A DNA stretch of 64,000 nucleotides from positions 62,001 to 126,000 of the forward strand of contig JALDYZ010000014.1 of NCBI GenBank assembly GCA_030028905.1, written 5' to 3'. Shown piece after piece: positions 1 to 8,733 of this stretch. The translations under genes and the position numbers were made by a program. This DNA is from Ferirhizobium litorale. GTDB lineage: Bacteria; Pseudomonadota; Alphaproteobacteria; Rhizobiales; Rhizobiaceae. The notes under the pieces were generated by a model. The model saw only the letters and a list, made by a program, of their open reading frames with translations, did no database searches and was not told the origin of the DNA. Position 1 is the first letter of the stretch; each line of letters starts with the position of its first letter.

Positions 1-159
1 GTTCGGATCGTGCCCCATCTCGATGGCGTGGTCGGCAAAGTTTCGCCCCACGCAATAGATGCGGTGCACGGGGAATACCGCCTCGCTGCCGGCGATCGGG
101 ACAGTCGGTGTCGGCGCCGGCTTGAAGACGTAGTTTTTCAGTTGGGACATATCGTTCAT
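1..159 (-). CDS. fumarylacetoacetate hydrolase family protein (partial, N-terminus only)
   Basis: Only the first 53 codons lie in the window; the gene runs off the left edge. The residues VHRIYCVGRNFADHA with a following EMG are typical of the start of the FAH fold (fumarylpyruvate/acylpyruvate hydrolase type), in which a metal-dependent enzyme cleaves a C-C bond in ring-fission products of aromatic catabolism. The ATG overlaps the stop of the upstream ABC permease by one base (TAATG), so it is the last visible gene of that uptake operon. I infer that the transported compound feeds an FAH-type cleavage step. The exact substrate cannot be told from 53 residues. Confidence 0.7.
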   Translation of the reverse strand, partial: MNDMSQLKNYVFKPAPTPTVPIAGSEAVFPVHRIYCVGRNFADHAIEMGHDPN

Positions 160-911
160 TAGCGTGCTCCTGCGTAGTATTCTATGCGTTTTTCGAAGTG
201 TTCCACCGCCGCGGAGAGCATCATTGCCGCCGCGAAGAGAAGAATTGTGAGGGCCCAGAAACGCTCCATGTCGAAGCTGCGGGAATAGAGTTCGAACAAC
301 TCGCCGTAGCCGATGACCGAAACAAGGATCTGGCCGATGACGACGCCCTTGACCCCACGGATCAGGCCGATGCGGATGCCTGCCAGAATTTCCGGAAGCG
401 CCGACAGAAGGATGATCTTGGTGAAGATCGTCCATCGCGAAGCGCCGTAGCTTCGCCCCATCTCGATGAGCGAGGTCGGGACCTGCATCACCCCCGCCCT
501 GGCATCGAGAACGATGATCCACACCGCAAACAGGAAGACGGTGACGAAGACGGTCGTCTCGCCGAGCCCGAACAGGATCATCAGGATCGGCACGAGCGCG
601 GACAATGGTGCACTGACGAACATGTTCACCCAGAGACCGAAGATGTTGTCGATCACCTTCACGCGGCCCATCAGAACGCCGAGCGGCACGCCGACGGCGA
701 TCGCCAGGGTCATCCCGAGAGCAAAGGAACGGAGCGTGATCGTCGTCGCGCTTTGCCATGAGCCGGTCTGGACGAGTTCGAAGCCTGCGGCGATGACCGA
801 AGTCAGTGGCGGGATCAGGAAGATGAGATCGAGCCTGCCGACGATCTCCCAGACCAGTGCCCAGAGGACCAGCGACGCCAACATGGGGATGCGGATACCG
901 AAAAGGGTCAT
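159..911 (-). CDS. ABC transporter permease, SsuC/TauC-like (BPD_transp_1)
   Basis: A 250-residue inner-membrane permease with about six hydrophobic segments. The cytoplasmic EAA-type loop that docks on the ATPase is visible around residues 150-185 (EMGRSYGASRWTIF followed by LPEILAGIRIG). Length and sequence fit the nitrate/sulfonate/taurine importer class. It is the second permease of the operon, placed 6 bp after the ATPase gene and overlapping the FAH-family gene by one base. The importer is probably heteromeric, with this protein and the product of 1726-2571 as the two permeases. Substrate unknown; the neighbouring FAH gene suggests an aromatic acid or related carboxylate. Confidence 0.88.
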   Translation of the reverse strand: MTLFGIRIPMLASLVLWALVWEIVGRLDLIFLIPPLTSVIAAGFELVQTGSWQSATTITLRSFALGMTLAIAVGVPLGVLMGRVKVIDNIFGLWVNMFVSAPLSALVPILMILFGLGETTVFVTVFLFAVWIIVLDARAGVMQVPTSLIEMGRSYGASRWTIFTKIILLSALPEILAGIRIGLIRGVKGVVIGQILVSVIGYGELFELYSRSFDMERFWALTILLFAAAMMLSAAVEHFEKRIEYYAGAR

Positions 912-917
912 CGCCGG

Positions 918-1724
918 TCACTCCGCATATTGACGCAAGCCCTGCCAGATTTCCTCGACGACGTCGAGATAGCTGGCATTGCGTCGAATCTCGTCGGGAG
1001 AGGCCGAACGATCGATGGACGGATCGATAACCCGGGAGATTCGGCCGGGTCTTGGCGAGAGCAGGACGATCCGGTCCGACACATAGACCGCTTCTTCGAT
1101 CGAATGGGTTACGAAGATGAAGGTCTTCTTCTCGAGTTCGACCAGTTGCAGCAGATCCTCCTGGAATTTTCGGCGGTTCTGTTCGTCGACTGCGGAAAAC
1201 GGCTCGTCGAGCAACAGCACGTCGGCATTGACCGCGAAGGCGCGGGCGATCCCGACGCGTTGGCGCATACCGCCCGAGAGCTCGTGCGGATACTTGTCCT
1301 CGAACCCCGCAAGGCCGACCTGCTCGATATAGCGGCAGGCAATTCGATTGCGTTCGACGCTTTCCACTCCTCTGAGTTCGAGGCCGAAGCCGACGTTGCG
1401 GAGAACCGTTGCCCAAGGCATCAGGGCGAAATCCTGGAAGACGAATGCGCGCTCGGGGCCAGGCCCTGTGACCGCGCGTCCATTGACCCGGATCTCCCCG
1501 GTCGTTGCCGGAACGAGCCCAGCAATAATCTTAAGCAGGGTCGTCTTGCCGCAGCCGGAGGGGCCGAGAAGCGTGGTGAGCTTGCCGCGCTGGAACTCGA
1601 GATTGATGCCGCGCAGGGCTTCCAGGTTCCCATATTTCTTGCAGATGTCGCGGACCTGCACGACGGGGTCGTCGCTGGTGACGGTCTGGAGCCCATCGGT
1701 CCGTGCAAGAGCAGCCTTTGTCAT
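918..1724 (-). CDS. ABC transporter ATP-binding protein, SsuB/TauB-like
   Basis: A 268-residue importer ATPase. Walker A (GPSGCGKTTLL), Q-loop region (FVFQDFALMPW), signature LSGGMRQRVGIARA, Walker B (VLLLDEPFSAVD) and H-loop (FVTHSIEEA) are all present. An open frame extends 20 codons further upstream, but I chose the ATG at 1724: it has AGGAG just upstream and lies one base after the upstream permease stop, whereas the longer start would overlap that gene by 59 bp. It powers import together with the two flanking permeases and the binding protein at 2573-3562. Confidence 0.9.
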   Translation of the reverse strand: MTKAALARTDGLQTVTSDDPVVQVRDICKKYGNLEALRGINLEFQRGKLTTLLGPSGCGKTTLLKIIAGLVPATTGEIRVNGRAVTGPGPERAFVFQDFALMPWATVLRNVGFGLELRGVESVERNRIACRYIEQVGLAGFEDKYPHELSGGMRQRVGIARAFAVNADVLLLDEPFSAVDEQNRRKFQEDLLQLVELEKKTFIFVTHSIEEAVYVSDRIVLLSPRPGRISRVIDPSIDRSASPDEIRRNASYLDVVEEIWQGLRQYAE

Positions 1725-1725
1725 C

Positions 1726-2571
1726 TCACTTTCTCCTCTTTTCGGGACGCAGGAAGTGCGTTTCGACGTATTGCAGCCCGGCAAGGGTCAGTGTCGAAAC
1801 CGCGATGATCGACGCAACCGCCGCATACATGTGTGCATAGTTGGCGACTGACCGGTGATAGGTGATGAGGTCGCCGATCCCGGTCGGGGTGATCAGAAGC
1901 TCCGCCAGCATGACCCCGATGAAGCCGGCCGCGATCCCGAGCCGCAGTCCCGCGAAAAGGACGGGAGAGGCGTCCGGAATGATGACCTTGAAGATCTGTT
2001 GCAAGCGGGTGCCCTGGAACGAGCGGCACATGTCGACCAGTGACGGATTGACGTGCCGGACCGCCTTGTAGGAGTTGAGTACGATTACCGGCAGGGCAAG
2101 CATCACCACCGCCAGCGTCTTGGCCGTCAGACCGATACCGTAGACGAAGGTCACGAGCGGCACGAGCGCTGCCATTGGCGCTGCCTGCAGGACGATGAAG
2201 ACCGGCGCCAGAAGCCATTCTGCCTTCTCGGAAAGGCCCATGACGACGCCGAGCCCGATGCCGAACAGCGCCGAGATCGCGACACCGAGCAGCAATGGTT
2301 GCAGCGTCAGGAAATAGGCGCGGATCATGCTTCCATCGGCGACCATCTCGCCGAAGGCAGAAAGCGTTTCCAGAAAAGTCGGGAAGGCATAGCTGATCGG
2401 AACCCGGCCAGCGATTTCCCAGGCACCGAAAAGGATTGCAAGCGACAGCACGACCCAGAAGGAACGCCACTCGTCGGCGAACCTCCGGAGCCCCGCGCCG
2501 ACGGTGGCTGGAGCCTTTTTGGAGGTTCCGAGCGCATCGTCGATTTTTGCAGGTGATGCGGTCATCTGCAT
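1726..2571 (-). CDS. ABC transporter permease, SsuC/TauC-like
   Basis: The first of two permeases in the operon, 281 residues from the chosen ATG at 2571, which lies one base after the binding-protein stop; an in-frame ATG two codons later is also possible. A hydrophilic N-terminal tail of about 40 residues precedes six membrane segments. The EAA loop (MCRSFQGTRLQQIFKVIIP) is clear. It is similar to, but distinct from, the permease at 159-911. An importer of this class with two different permease genes is less common than the homodimeric arrangement. Confidence 0.87.
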   Translation of the reverse strand: MQMTASPAKIDDALGTSKKAPATVGAGLRRFADEWRSFWVVLSLAILFGAWEIAGRVPISYAFPTFLETLSAFGEMVADGSMIRAYFLTLQPLLLGVAISALFGIGLGVVMGLSEKAEWLLAPVFIVLQAAPMAALVPLVTFVYGIGLTAKTLAVVMLALPVIVLNSYKAVRHVNPSLVDMCRSFQGTRLQQIFKVIIPDASPVLFAGLRLGIAAGFIGVMLAELLITPTGIGDLITYHRSVANYAHMYAAVASIIAVSTLTLAGLQYVETHFLRPEKRRK

Positions 2572-2572
2572 T

Positions 2573-3562
2573 TCACTTCGTGCCCGTCTTGGCAAGAACG
2601 GCGTTGAGTGCGGTGAGGTCCCAGAAATCCTCGACCTTGAGGTCCTTGGCTTCGCCCGTCAGCGCTCCCGAGATCGTATAGAACTCGAAATCATCCCGCG
2701 CAGCATCCGCGCCACCGCCGTTCAGCGGAATGTTCGGGGCCGCTTCCGTGAAATATGGCTCGATATCGGCGATCATCTCAGGCGTCGCATCGGGCAGGAG
2801 CTTGTATTGCTCCCTGAGTGCCACGACCGATTTGGGATCGGCGGCGATCTCGCGCCATGTCGTGACTATGGCCTCGACCAGCGTCTCGACGTCCTTTGAA
2901 TTGGCAGCTAGGTAGTCGCTATTCGCGAAAAGCGCTTCGTCGGTCGCGCTCACCTCGCCGAGCGGCAGGAATGCGAACTTGCCGGGCGCCTGGTCCTCGA
3001 GCACCCGCTTTCCCGACGAGTCGACGATCGTCGCCTTGACATTGCCCTGCAGCAGCGCCCCGGTGCGGACCTCGGCACCGGGAACATAGGCGATATTGGA
3101 GTACTTGATGCCGTGCTTGTCGGCCATCAGTTGCATGATCGCCTCGGTGCCGGATCCGCGCGAGTGAACAGCGATCTCCTGACCGTCGAGATCCTTCCAC
3201 TCCTTGTAGAACTCGGTGTTGACGACCGGATAGAACTGCAGCTTGCTCAATTGCATGAAGATGCGGATCGGCGCCTTGACCTTCTGCAACAGCGCATAGG
3301 GACCGCCGATGCCGATATCGGCCTGGCCGCTGACCACCGCCTGCGCGGCGATGTCCTCGCTCTTCAGATAGGTAACCTGGATATCGACGCCCTTTTCCTT
3401 GGCGCGCTCGAGCGCGACCAACAGATGCAGGGATTCCACCGTGGCGATGTCGCCGAATGCGATCCGCATCGGATCGGCACTGGCCACGCCTGGCAGCGCG
3501 GCAGCGATGACGAAGGCGACTGCCGCAGCCGACGCCCGGATTCTTCTGGTAAGCTTCTCCAT
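2573..3562 (-). CDS. ABC transporter substrate-binding protein (NMT1/SsuA-like)
   Basis: A 329-residue periplasmic binding protein and the first gene of the operon. The N-terminus is a classic Sec signal peptide: basic MEKLTRRIR, a hydrophobic core, and a probable cleavage at GVASA-DP. The mature part has the type 2 periplasmic binding fold of the sulfonate/taurine/thiamine-precursor class (IAFGDIATVESLHLL; DIGIGGPYALL; HSRGSGTEA). It probably captures a small organic acid and delivers it to the two-permease importer. Its promoter region faces the GntR gene and carries repeats of AACCAAT. Confidence 0.88.
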   Translation of the reverse strand: MEKLTRRIRASAAAVAFVIAAALPGVASADPMRIAFGDIATVESLHLLVALERAKEKGVDIQVTYLKSEDIAAQAVVSGQADIGIGGPYALLQKVKAPIRIFMQLSKLQFYPVVNTEFYKEWKDLDGQEIAVHSRGSGTEAIMQLMADKHGIKYSNIAYVPGAEVRTGALLQGNVKATIVDSSGKRVLEDQAPGKFAFLPLGEVSATDEALFANSDYLAANSKDVETLVEAIVTTWREIAADPKSVVALREQYKLLPDATPEMIADIEPYFTEAAPNIPLNGGGADAARDDFEFYTISGALTGEAKDLKVEDFWDLTALNAVLAKTGTK

Positions 3563-3603
3563 TTTCGTTCCTCCCGTTGATGGGCCTCCTCAAACCCAAT
3601 TGA

Positions 3604-3642
3604 AAACCAATCTTGTATTAATGCATCAATGTGTCAACCAAT
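3604..3642 (-). promoter_or_regulatory. promoter/operator region of the ABC operon
   Basis: On the minus strand a perfect -35 TTGACA (3632-3637) is followed by a poor -10 region. ATTGGTT half-sites occur at the -35 (3636-3642) and about 25 bp further on (3604-3611), matching the arms of the palindrome in front of the divergent GntR gene. I infer repression of the operon by that regulator. Confidence 0.5.
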
Positions 3643-3772
3643 TATTTGTTGCAGCACCCTTCCAATTCAGGGCACCGAAAGAACAGCAGACTATAAGTCA
3701 ATGGGTTTTAGTTCATTTTTTCAACGTGATACAAAAACGAGTCCTTTGTCCGAACGCTCGCGCAAGATCATA

Positions 3773-3801
3773 TTGACAGTCAAAAAATGTCGACCTATAC
3801 G
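3773..3801 (+). promoter_or_regulatory. sigma-70-type promoter of the GntR gene
   Basis: A perfect -35 TTGACA (3773-3778), a 17-bp spacer and -10 TATACG (3796-3801). The palindrome at 3803-3823 begins two bases after the -10, so a bound repressor would cover the transcription start. Confidence 0.6.
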
Positions 3802-3802
3802 T

Positions 3803-3823
3803 AAACCAATACATAATTGGTTT
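3803..3823. promoter_or_regulatory. palindromic operator AAACCAAT-N5-ATTGGTTT
   Basis: A perfect inverted repeat with 8-bp arms and a 5-bp spacer lies directly between the predicted -10 and the GntR start codon. The same arms recur at the divergent ABC promoter (3604-3611, 3636-3642). This is what is expected of an autoregulated FadR-subfamily operator; binding is inferred. Confidence 0.6.
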
Positions 3824-3832
3824 AGAGAGAAA

Positions 3833-4507
3833 ATGGAAGATAACTCCGACACGATCTTGTTGGCGAGGCTGAAGGACCTCCTGGCCAATTCAGAACTCGC
3901 CGAAGGCGGACGTCTTCCGCCGGAGCGGGAACTGGCGCAGTCGCTGGATATCGGCCGAGGCGCCCTGCGCAAGGCACTGGCGACATTGCAGGCGGAGGGC
4001 GTTGTGTGGCGCCATGTCGGCAAGGGCACGTTCACCGGCGAGCGGCCGATCGATACGGTTGCCGATATCAATGCCATGGTGCACCGGACCAATCCGCTGG
4101 AGGTCATGGGTGCCCGCATCGCCTTCGAGCCGGAGGTCTCGCGCTGTGCCGCGCTCAATGCCACACCGAGCCAGATCGCCGAGTTGCGCAACTGCATGAC
4201 GAAGGCGCAGCAGGCGCCGACCTGGCGGCAATATGAGCAGTGGGACAACAAGCTGCATCGCACGATCGCAGAGGCCTCGCAGAACTCGTTGCTGCTCGGG
4301 CTTCTCGACACGCTGAACGCGGTGCGCCGCGCCGTGACCTGGGGCCGGCTGCGCGACACGCCCGTGCGTCCGCCGCCGGATCACCACAGCTTTGCCGAAC
4401 ATGCTCGCATCGTGGAGGCGATCGCCGAACGCGATGGAACGGCCGCCGCCGACGCGATGCGGCGCCATCTTCGCAGTGTCGAAAGCCACATGCGCGACCT
4501 CCGCTAG
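3833..4507 (+). CDS. GntR-family transcriptional regulator, FadR subfamily (FCD)
   Basis: A 224-residue regulator. An N-terminal winged helix (GRLPPERELAQSLDIGRGALRKAL, about residues 23-47, then VGKGTFTG) is followed by an all-helical FCD ligand domain with the expected metal-site pattern (D and H in WDNKLHRTIAEA, H in EHARIVEAI, H in MRRHL). The frame is open for 68 more codons upstream, but that stretch covers the promoter and palindrome, so I chose ATG 3833, preceded by AGAGAGAA. Divergent from the ABC/FAH operon, which it probably represses until an acidic ligand binds. Confidence 0.88.
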   Translation: MEDNSDTILLARLKDLLANSELAEGGRLPPERELAQSLDIGRGALRKALATLQAEGVVWRHVGKGTFTGERPIDTVADINAMVHRTNPLEVMGARIAFEPEVSRCAALNATPSQIAELRNCMTKAQQAPTWRQYEQWDNKLHRTIAEASQNSLLLGLLDTLNAVRRAVTWGRLRDTPVRPPPDHHSFAEHARIVEAIAERDGTAAADAMRRHLRSVESHMRDLR

Positions 4508-4541
4508 CCGCAGGGCGCGCCATGTCTTGATCTGCCGGGAG

Positions 4542-7352
4542 TTACCGGCCGCGAATCTCGATCTCGCGGATCAGTCTCTTTGCCGTGCGAAGGTCGAGCG
4601 TGTCGAAGCCTTCGGTAAACTGGCGGTAGGTTTCCTTCAGTAACGACAGGGCCTCCGTTGCCCTGCCGGCGTGCACGAGAAGGCGTGAGAGGCTCGTCAT
4701 CGTCCTTAGTCGCCACGACAGCGCACCTTGGGCGTCTGCCATGGCGATCGACATCCCGTAGAGGCGTTCGGCCGCCACAGCATCGCTGGTTCGCGCCAGC
4801 AAGGTGCCGTGGACGCGCAGCAACTCGGGCATATATACATCGCTTCGCGAGCCGGGTTCCGGATCAATTTCGTTCAGCAGCGCAAGGCCCTGATCGACAC
4901 TGCCGGTTTGGGCAAGGCCCTCGGCCAGGCAGCATGTCAGCCACGGCGTGTAGATGTCGTATCTTCCCGCCCGCAGATAGCCGAGCGATTCGCGCAGGAC
5001 GCTCATACCGTTGGCGACATCGCCACGCTGGATCGCCATATCGCCCCGCAAGGCCAGCCCGAACCACTTGTACGGCAACATCGAGTGATCGGTCGCGATT
5101 CGAATGATGCGGGTGACGTGACTTTCCGCCGTTGCCCAATCCCCGCGCAGATAGAATACGCTCACGCCCCAGATAAGGCCGAGGCATGCCGTCACCGGAT
5201 CGCTTTGCTCATCGATGCAATCGGCCGCATGCGCCACCTCTGCCGCCTGATCCGGGAATCCCTGCAGCCAGAGTGTGCGGGCAATCAGGATCTTCGCATC
5301 GCGGTGGAAGCCATAAAATTTCGACATGCCGCTCTGCAGGTCGGCCGGCGCATCGCGCACGGCCACCAGCGCCGACATCGCGTCAGCAAGATTGCCCTTG
5401 AGGTGTTGCGAAACGCCCAGCATAGCCTTTACAGCCAGCAGCGGCGCGCCCTCGCCAAGGGATTGCGCTACTTCCTCGGCGCGGCGCACGATCGGCATCA
5501 ACTCGTCAAACGCCCCCAATCGGCGATGGAACATGTGCAATCCGCTCAAAAGGCTGAACTGGTGCACCGGATCATCAAGCGCCTCGGCCAAGGCGAGCGC
5601 AACCTCGAGTGCCGTCGCGACTTCCAGAACGTTGCCGGCGGTGAACATCATCGCATGGCCGAGCGCCGCGCAAAGGGTCATTTCCATGCTCGTGCCCCGC
5701 AATTCCGGCGGGAGTACCGACAATGCGCGCTCGGCCCAGCGCCGGCTTTCCGCGAGCAACCCGAAAAACAGGAAAAGTTCGGCGGAGTAGGCGGCCAGTT
5801 GCAGCCCGGTTTTCTCATCACCAGTCGGCGAAAATGCCCACTCGAGCGCAGCGCGGATATTGGCCAGTTGCTCGCGTGTGACGACGCTACCGCCCGAGGG
5901 AGAGCCGTGGGTGAGCCGCTTGAGGTAGCATTCGGCGTGCCGTCGGCGGTTCTCGTTTTCGACACCGCTTTCCGGCAGCTTCGCCCTGGCATAGGCTCTC
6001 GTCGTGTCGAGCAATCGATAACGTATTTCCTGCGGGCCGGGATCCGGGGCTACCAGGGATTTCAGAACGAGTTGCGACAGTATCTCAATGACGTCGTCAA
6101 CCTCGATCTGATCGTCGCCCGCCACGGCCTGCGCTTCCGCGAGCGAGAAGAGCCCTACAAAAACCGACAGGCGGCACAACACCGTTCGCTCGCGCGCATC
6201 GATCAACGCATAGCTCCAATCGAGCATGGCGCCAAGGGTCTGGTGGCGCGCCGGCGCGGTACGTCGTCCCTGCCAGACGAGTTTCATCTGGCTATCGAGC
6301 TGGTCGGCGATCTGTTGCAAGCCGTAGGTGTTCACGCGGCTGGCCGCAAGCTCGAGGGCAAGAGCAATACCGTCCGCCTTGCGGCAGATATCGGCTACAA
6401 TACCGGCCTCGGTATCGCTGAGTTCGGCCCGGTGCCCGCCCGCGACCGCACGCTCGCAAAAAAGCTGCGCCGCCGAATAGGTCAGCACCTCCGTTGCCCC
6501 GGCTGCGGCATCCTTCGGTGGCAGCGACAACGGCGCGAGCGGATACACATACTCCCCGGTTGCCAGCAGCGGCTCACGGCTCGTCGCCAAGACGCTCACG
6601 CCAGGAGCACCCTGGACAAGAATTTCCGCCAGATCCGCGGCTGCGTCTATGACATGCTCGCAGCAATCGAAAACGAACAGCATCTGACGCGACCGCACGT
6701 ATTCGAGCACGTTTGGCGTGGGATCGATGGAACGCACCATCAACCCGAGAGCCAGTCCGAGCAGATCGGCAACCGGTTCGGTGGTCTGCCGCAAGCTGAA
6801 ATCGACATAGCAGACCCCGTCCTTGAACAGTTGAGCATTTTCATTCGCAACTGCCAACGCGAGCGTCGTCTTTCCTATGCCGCCAGGACCGCTGATCGTG
6901 ACGAAGCGGCTATCGGCGAGCAGGTCGGCGATCGCCCGCGCATCCCCGTCCCTGCCGATCAGGCGGATAGCCAGGCGCGGCAGCGCACCCGGCCAGAGCG
7001 GTGGCGGCGTTTGTCGCGCCGTCGCGGCATGGCGGACAACGGGTGCAACGAAGCTGTATCCCCGGCCCGCGACGTTGACGATGTAGCGGTCACCGGCCCG
7101 GCCATCGGCAAGCGCCTTGCGGAGCGCGGCCACATGCACGCGCAAGGTGGTTTCCTCGACATTGAGGTTCGACCAGACGTGCGCTGTCAGTTCCTGTTTC
7201 GTGACGACCGAACCGGCGTTCTCGACGAGGACGACAAGGATGTCCATCGCGCGGCTGCCGATAGGAACCCGTTCGCCGTCCTTGAGCAGAAGGCGTTCCG
7301 CGGCGAATAGGCGGAACGCACCGAATTGCATGCACTCCGTTGATGGCGGCAT
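4542..7352 (-). CDS. winged-helix transcriptional regulator with STAND-type ATPase and TPR-like domain
   Basis: A 936-residue regulator of AfsR/SARP-like layout. Residues about 1-100 are an OmpR-type winged helix (FGAFRLFAAERLLLKDG; VVTKQELTAHVW; RYIVNVAGRGYSFVAPV). A STAND/NB-ARC-like ATPase follows, with Walker A GPGGIGKTTLALAV and Walker B-like FVFDCCEH. The remaining roughly 450 residues are helical and TPR-like (LALAEALDD, ALLNEIDPEPGS). The start is ambiguous: ATG 7352, or ATG 7331 with GGAG at good spacing and immediately before the winged helix. A 38-codon longer frame exists upstream but is unlike the family. No partner gene is adjacent; the ligand and targets are unknown. Confidence 0.85.
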   Translation of the reverse strand: MPPSTECMQFGAFRLFAAERLLLKDGERVPIGSRAMDILVVLVENAGSVVTKQELTAHVWSNLNVEETTLRVHVAALRKALADGRAGDRYIVNVAGRGYSFVAPVVRHAATARQTPPPLWPGALPRLAIRLIGRDGDARAIADLLADSRFVTISGPGGIGKTTLALAVANENAQLFKDGVCYVDFSLRQTTEPVADLLGLALGLMVRSIDPTPNVLEYVRSRQMLFVFDCCEHVIDAAADLAEILVQGAPGVSVLATSREPLLATGEYVYPLAPLSLPPKDAAAGATEVLTYSAAQLFCERAVAGGHRAELSDTEAGIVADICRKADGIALALELAASRVNTYGLQQIADQLDSQMKLVWQGRRTAPARHQTLGAMLDWSYALIDARERTVLCRLSVFVGLFSLAEAQAVAGDDQIEVDDVIEILSQLVLKSLVAPDPGPQEIRYRLLDTTRAYARAKLPESGVENENRRRHAECYLKRLTHGSPSGGSVVTREQLANIRAALEWAFSPTGDEKTGLQLAAYSAELFLFFGLLAESRRWAERALSVLPPELRGTSMEMTLCAALGHAMMFTAGNVLEVATALEVALALAEALDDPVHQFSLLSGLHMFHRRLGAFDELMPIVRRAEEVAQSLGEGAPLLAVKAMLGVSQHLKGNLADAMSALVAVRDAPADLQSGMSKFYGFHRDAKILIARTLWLQGFPDQAAEVAHAADCIDEQSDPVTACLGLIWGVSVFYLRGDWATAESHVTRIIRIATDHSMLPYKWFGLALRGDMAIQRGDVANGMSVLRESLGYLRAGRYDIYTPWLTCCLAEGLAQTGSVDQGLALLNEIDPEPGSRSDVYMPELLRVHGTLLARTSDAVAAERLYGMSIAMADAQGALSWRLRTMTSLSRLLVHAGRATEALSLLKETYRQFTEGFDTLDLRTAKRLIREIEIRGR

Positions 7353-8321
7353 CGGGTGGCGTCCCCAAAGCGTAGGTCGGGAGCGACCGCGCTGCCCGGA
7401 GGCACGGATTTCTCCGCAGCGGCAATACGGCCGGCCTTGCCAGCGGATCATCGCCGATCGACACACGCATCACAAGCCCAATGTGCCGTCTGCCCCCCTA
7501 CATCTTTAGGGGTTCCGCCGGCGGCGCAAAAACGACTGTAGGGCCACGAGCGAGATGCGAGGGAACTAGAAGGAAGATTTCGGTGCGCCGACCCGACACC
7601 GGGTTGAACGGTATTTTCGGCGGCTTTTCTGCTAACGAAGTTTAACACCCTTTCACAACATCAAACTCGACATGTTGGGAACCTCAGGCGATGCTTTAGG
7701 TCAAGAAACGTGGGGGATTGCCGCGATGAAGATCATTTCACACAGGGATCAGGATCAGCAGGGCCAGCACAAGGCCAAGCGACGTGCTTTCGCCCGTCTT
7801 TGCGGCATTGCGCGACCTCGCTGCCGCAGCGCTCATGACTGCCGCGACTCTTCAACGGCAGCCAGCGACAATTTTAGCGCCGCCGGCACACGACAAGCGG
7901 TCTCGCCCGGGTGGCGCTTGACCGTGGTACGAACGACGGGCTCATGACCGGCACCGCCGGGAATACTTCTGTCCGCGACCTCCGATAGCCAGATCCGAGG
8001 TCCCAGGAGCGGTAGTCCCTCCCCTACCGCTCAGTGCCTGCCCCGGGTCGGCGCGCAGCCGCGCGATTCTCCCCCCCCTCCCGACTCGGGGCACCTTTAC
8101 CGAAGACACGCCGCATCCCTTGATGCCATGAACAACTGACGTCTACCGGATATGCATTGCCGGGCCGTCTTGTAGCTGTGCCGATCCATGAATGCGTGGT
8201 CCGGCAGAAAGCTCGGTCCCCACGCTCCGCCATTTGAGAAATGAACTCCCCCGCTCAAGAGTGCGCGAGCAGATCGGTCCTGCCCGTCCATTCGCGATCC
8301 GGATCCAATTGGCGGCTACTT

Positions 8322-8567
8322 TTACGGTGTTGACGATCGGGGCGCCTGAGCAAAACTCGGCAACAGGGAAGCGGCTTCGGCTGTGTGGCGACCGTTTCTA
8401 CCGATGCATGCGATGGACTTTCGCGCCGCATCGACATTCGGAGGCTCGATTGACAGCCATCGGATGGCGGCCTCTGCATGCAACAGTATGGCCGTGAGCG
8501 AGTTGTCGATCTGGTGAGAAGCACTTGTGAGACTTGCGTTCGATGACAACGGTCGAGCTTCTTGCAT
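8322..8567 (-). pseudogene. remnant of a PAS/sensor histidine kinase (dimerisation/phosphoacceptor segment)
   Basis: About 65 residues resemble the H-box region of rhizobial sensor kinases: SLTSASHQIDNSLTAILLHA, then EAAIRWLSIEPPNVDAARKS, then IGRNGRHTAEAASLL. Intact family members read roughly ELTASIAHEVNQPLAAI...EAALRWL..EPP(D/N)L..AR..IERI..DG.RA. The histidine is kept, but the flanking Glu and Asn-Gln are altered. Upstream sensor and downstream ATPase sequences are absent in all frames, and a stop follows. I read it as a decayed fragment; chance similarity is unlikely across the whole stretch. Confidence 0.65.
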
Positions 8568-8691
8568 TACGGCTCATCCCTTCTAGATTGCCCCGTATAC
8601 CCAGCATGACCCTAATCGCGACGCCCGGAACAGGCGAGTTTAGTGTTGAAAAATACTGTAAACACATGTTGCGCCCGAGCCTCCAGCAAAC

Positions 8692-8713
8692 GGCCGGGGC
8701 CCGTACCCCGGCC
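8692..8713 (-). terminator. GC-rich hairpin downstream of the aldo/keto reductase
   Basis: GGCCGGGG and CCCCGGCC form an 8-bp stem with a 6-base loop, 21 bp after the reductase stop on its strand. Only a weak T-run (GTTTGCT) follows, so termination is likely but not certain. Confidence 0.55.
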
Positions 8714-8733
8714 TTGGTCCGAGCACCGCGTGA

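Larger units (their letters stand above)
7353..8733. other. 1.4 kb gene-poor region
   Basis: Between the large regulator and the aldo/keto reductase I see no intact gene. It holds a histidine-kinase remnant (8322-8567, minus strand) and the reductase terminator (8692-8713). A short frame on the plus strand (start at 7726, GGGGGA eight bases before) encodes a basic, unrecognisable peptide and is not annotated. The region looks like decayed sequence. Confidence 0.6.

Noticed and set aside
4728-7310. Long open frame (860 codons) on the plus strand opposite the winged-helix/ATPase regulator
   Set aside because: It is the antisense of a gene with complete domain motifs. Its translation is Arg/His/Gln-rich without any recognisable motif, as is common opposite high-GC genes.
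7726-7947. Possible small gene on the plus strand in the 7.4-8.7 kb gap
   Set aside because: A purine-rich stretch precedes the ATG, but the translation is basic, Cys/Arg-rich and unrecognisable, and the region looks decayed.
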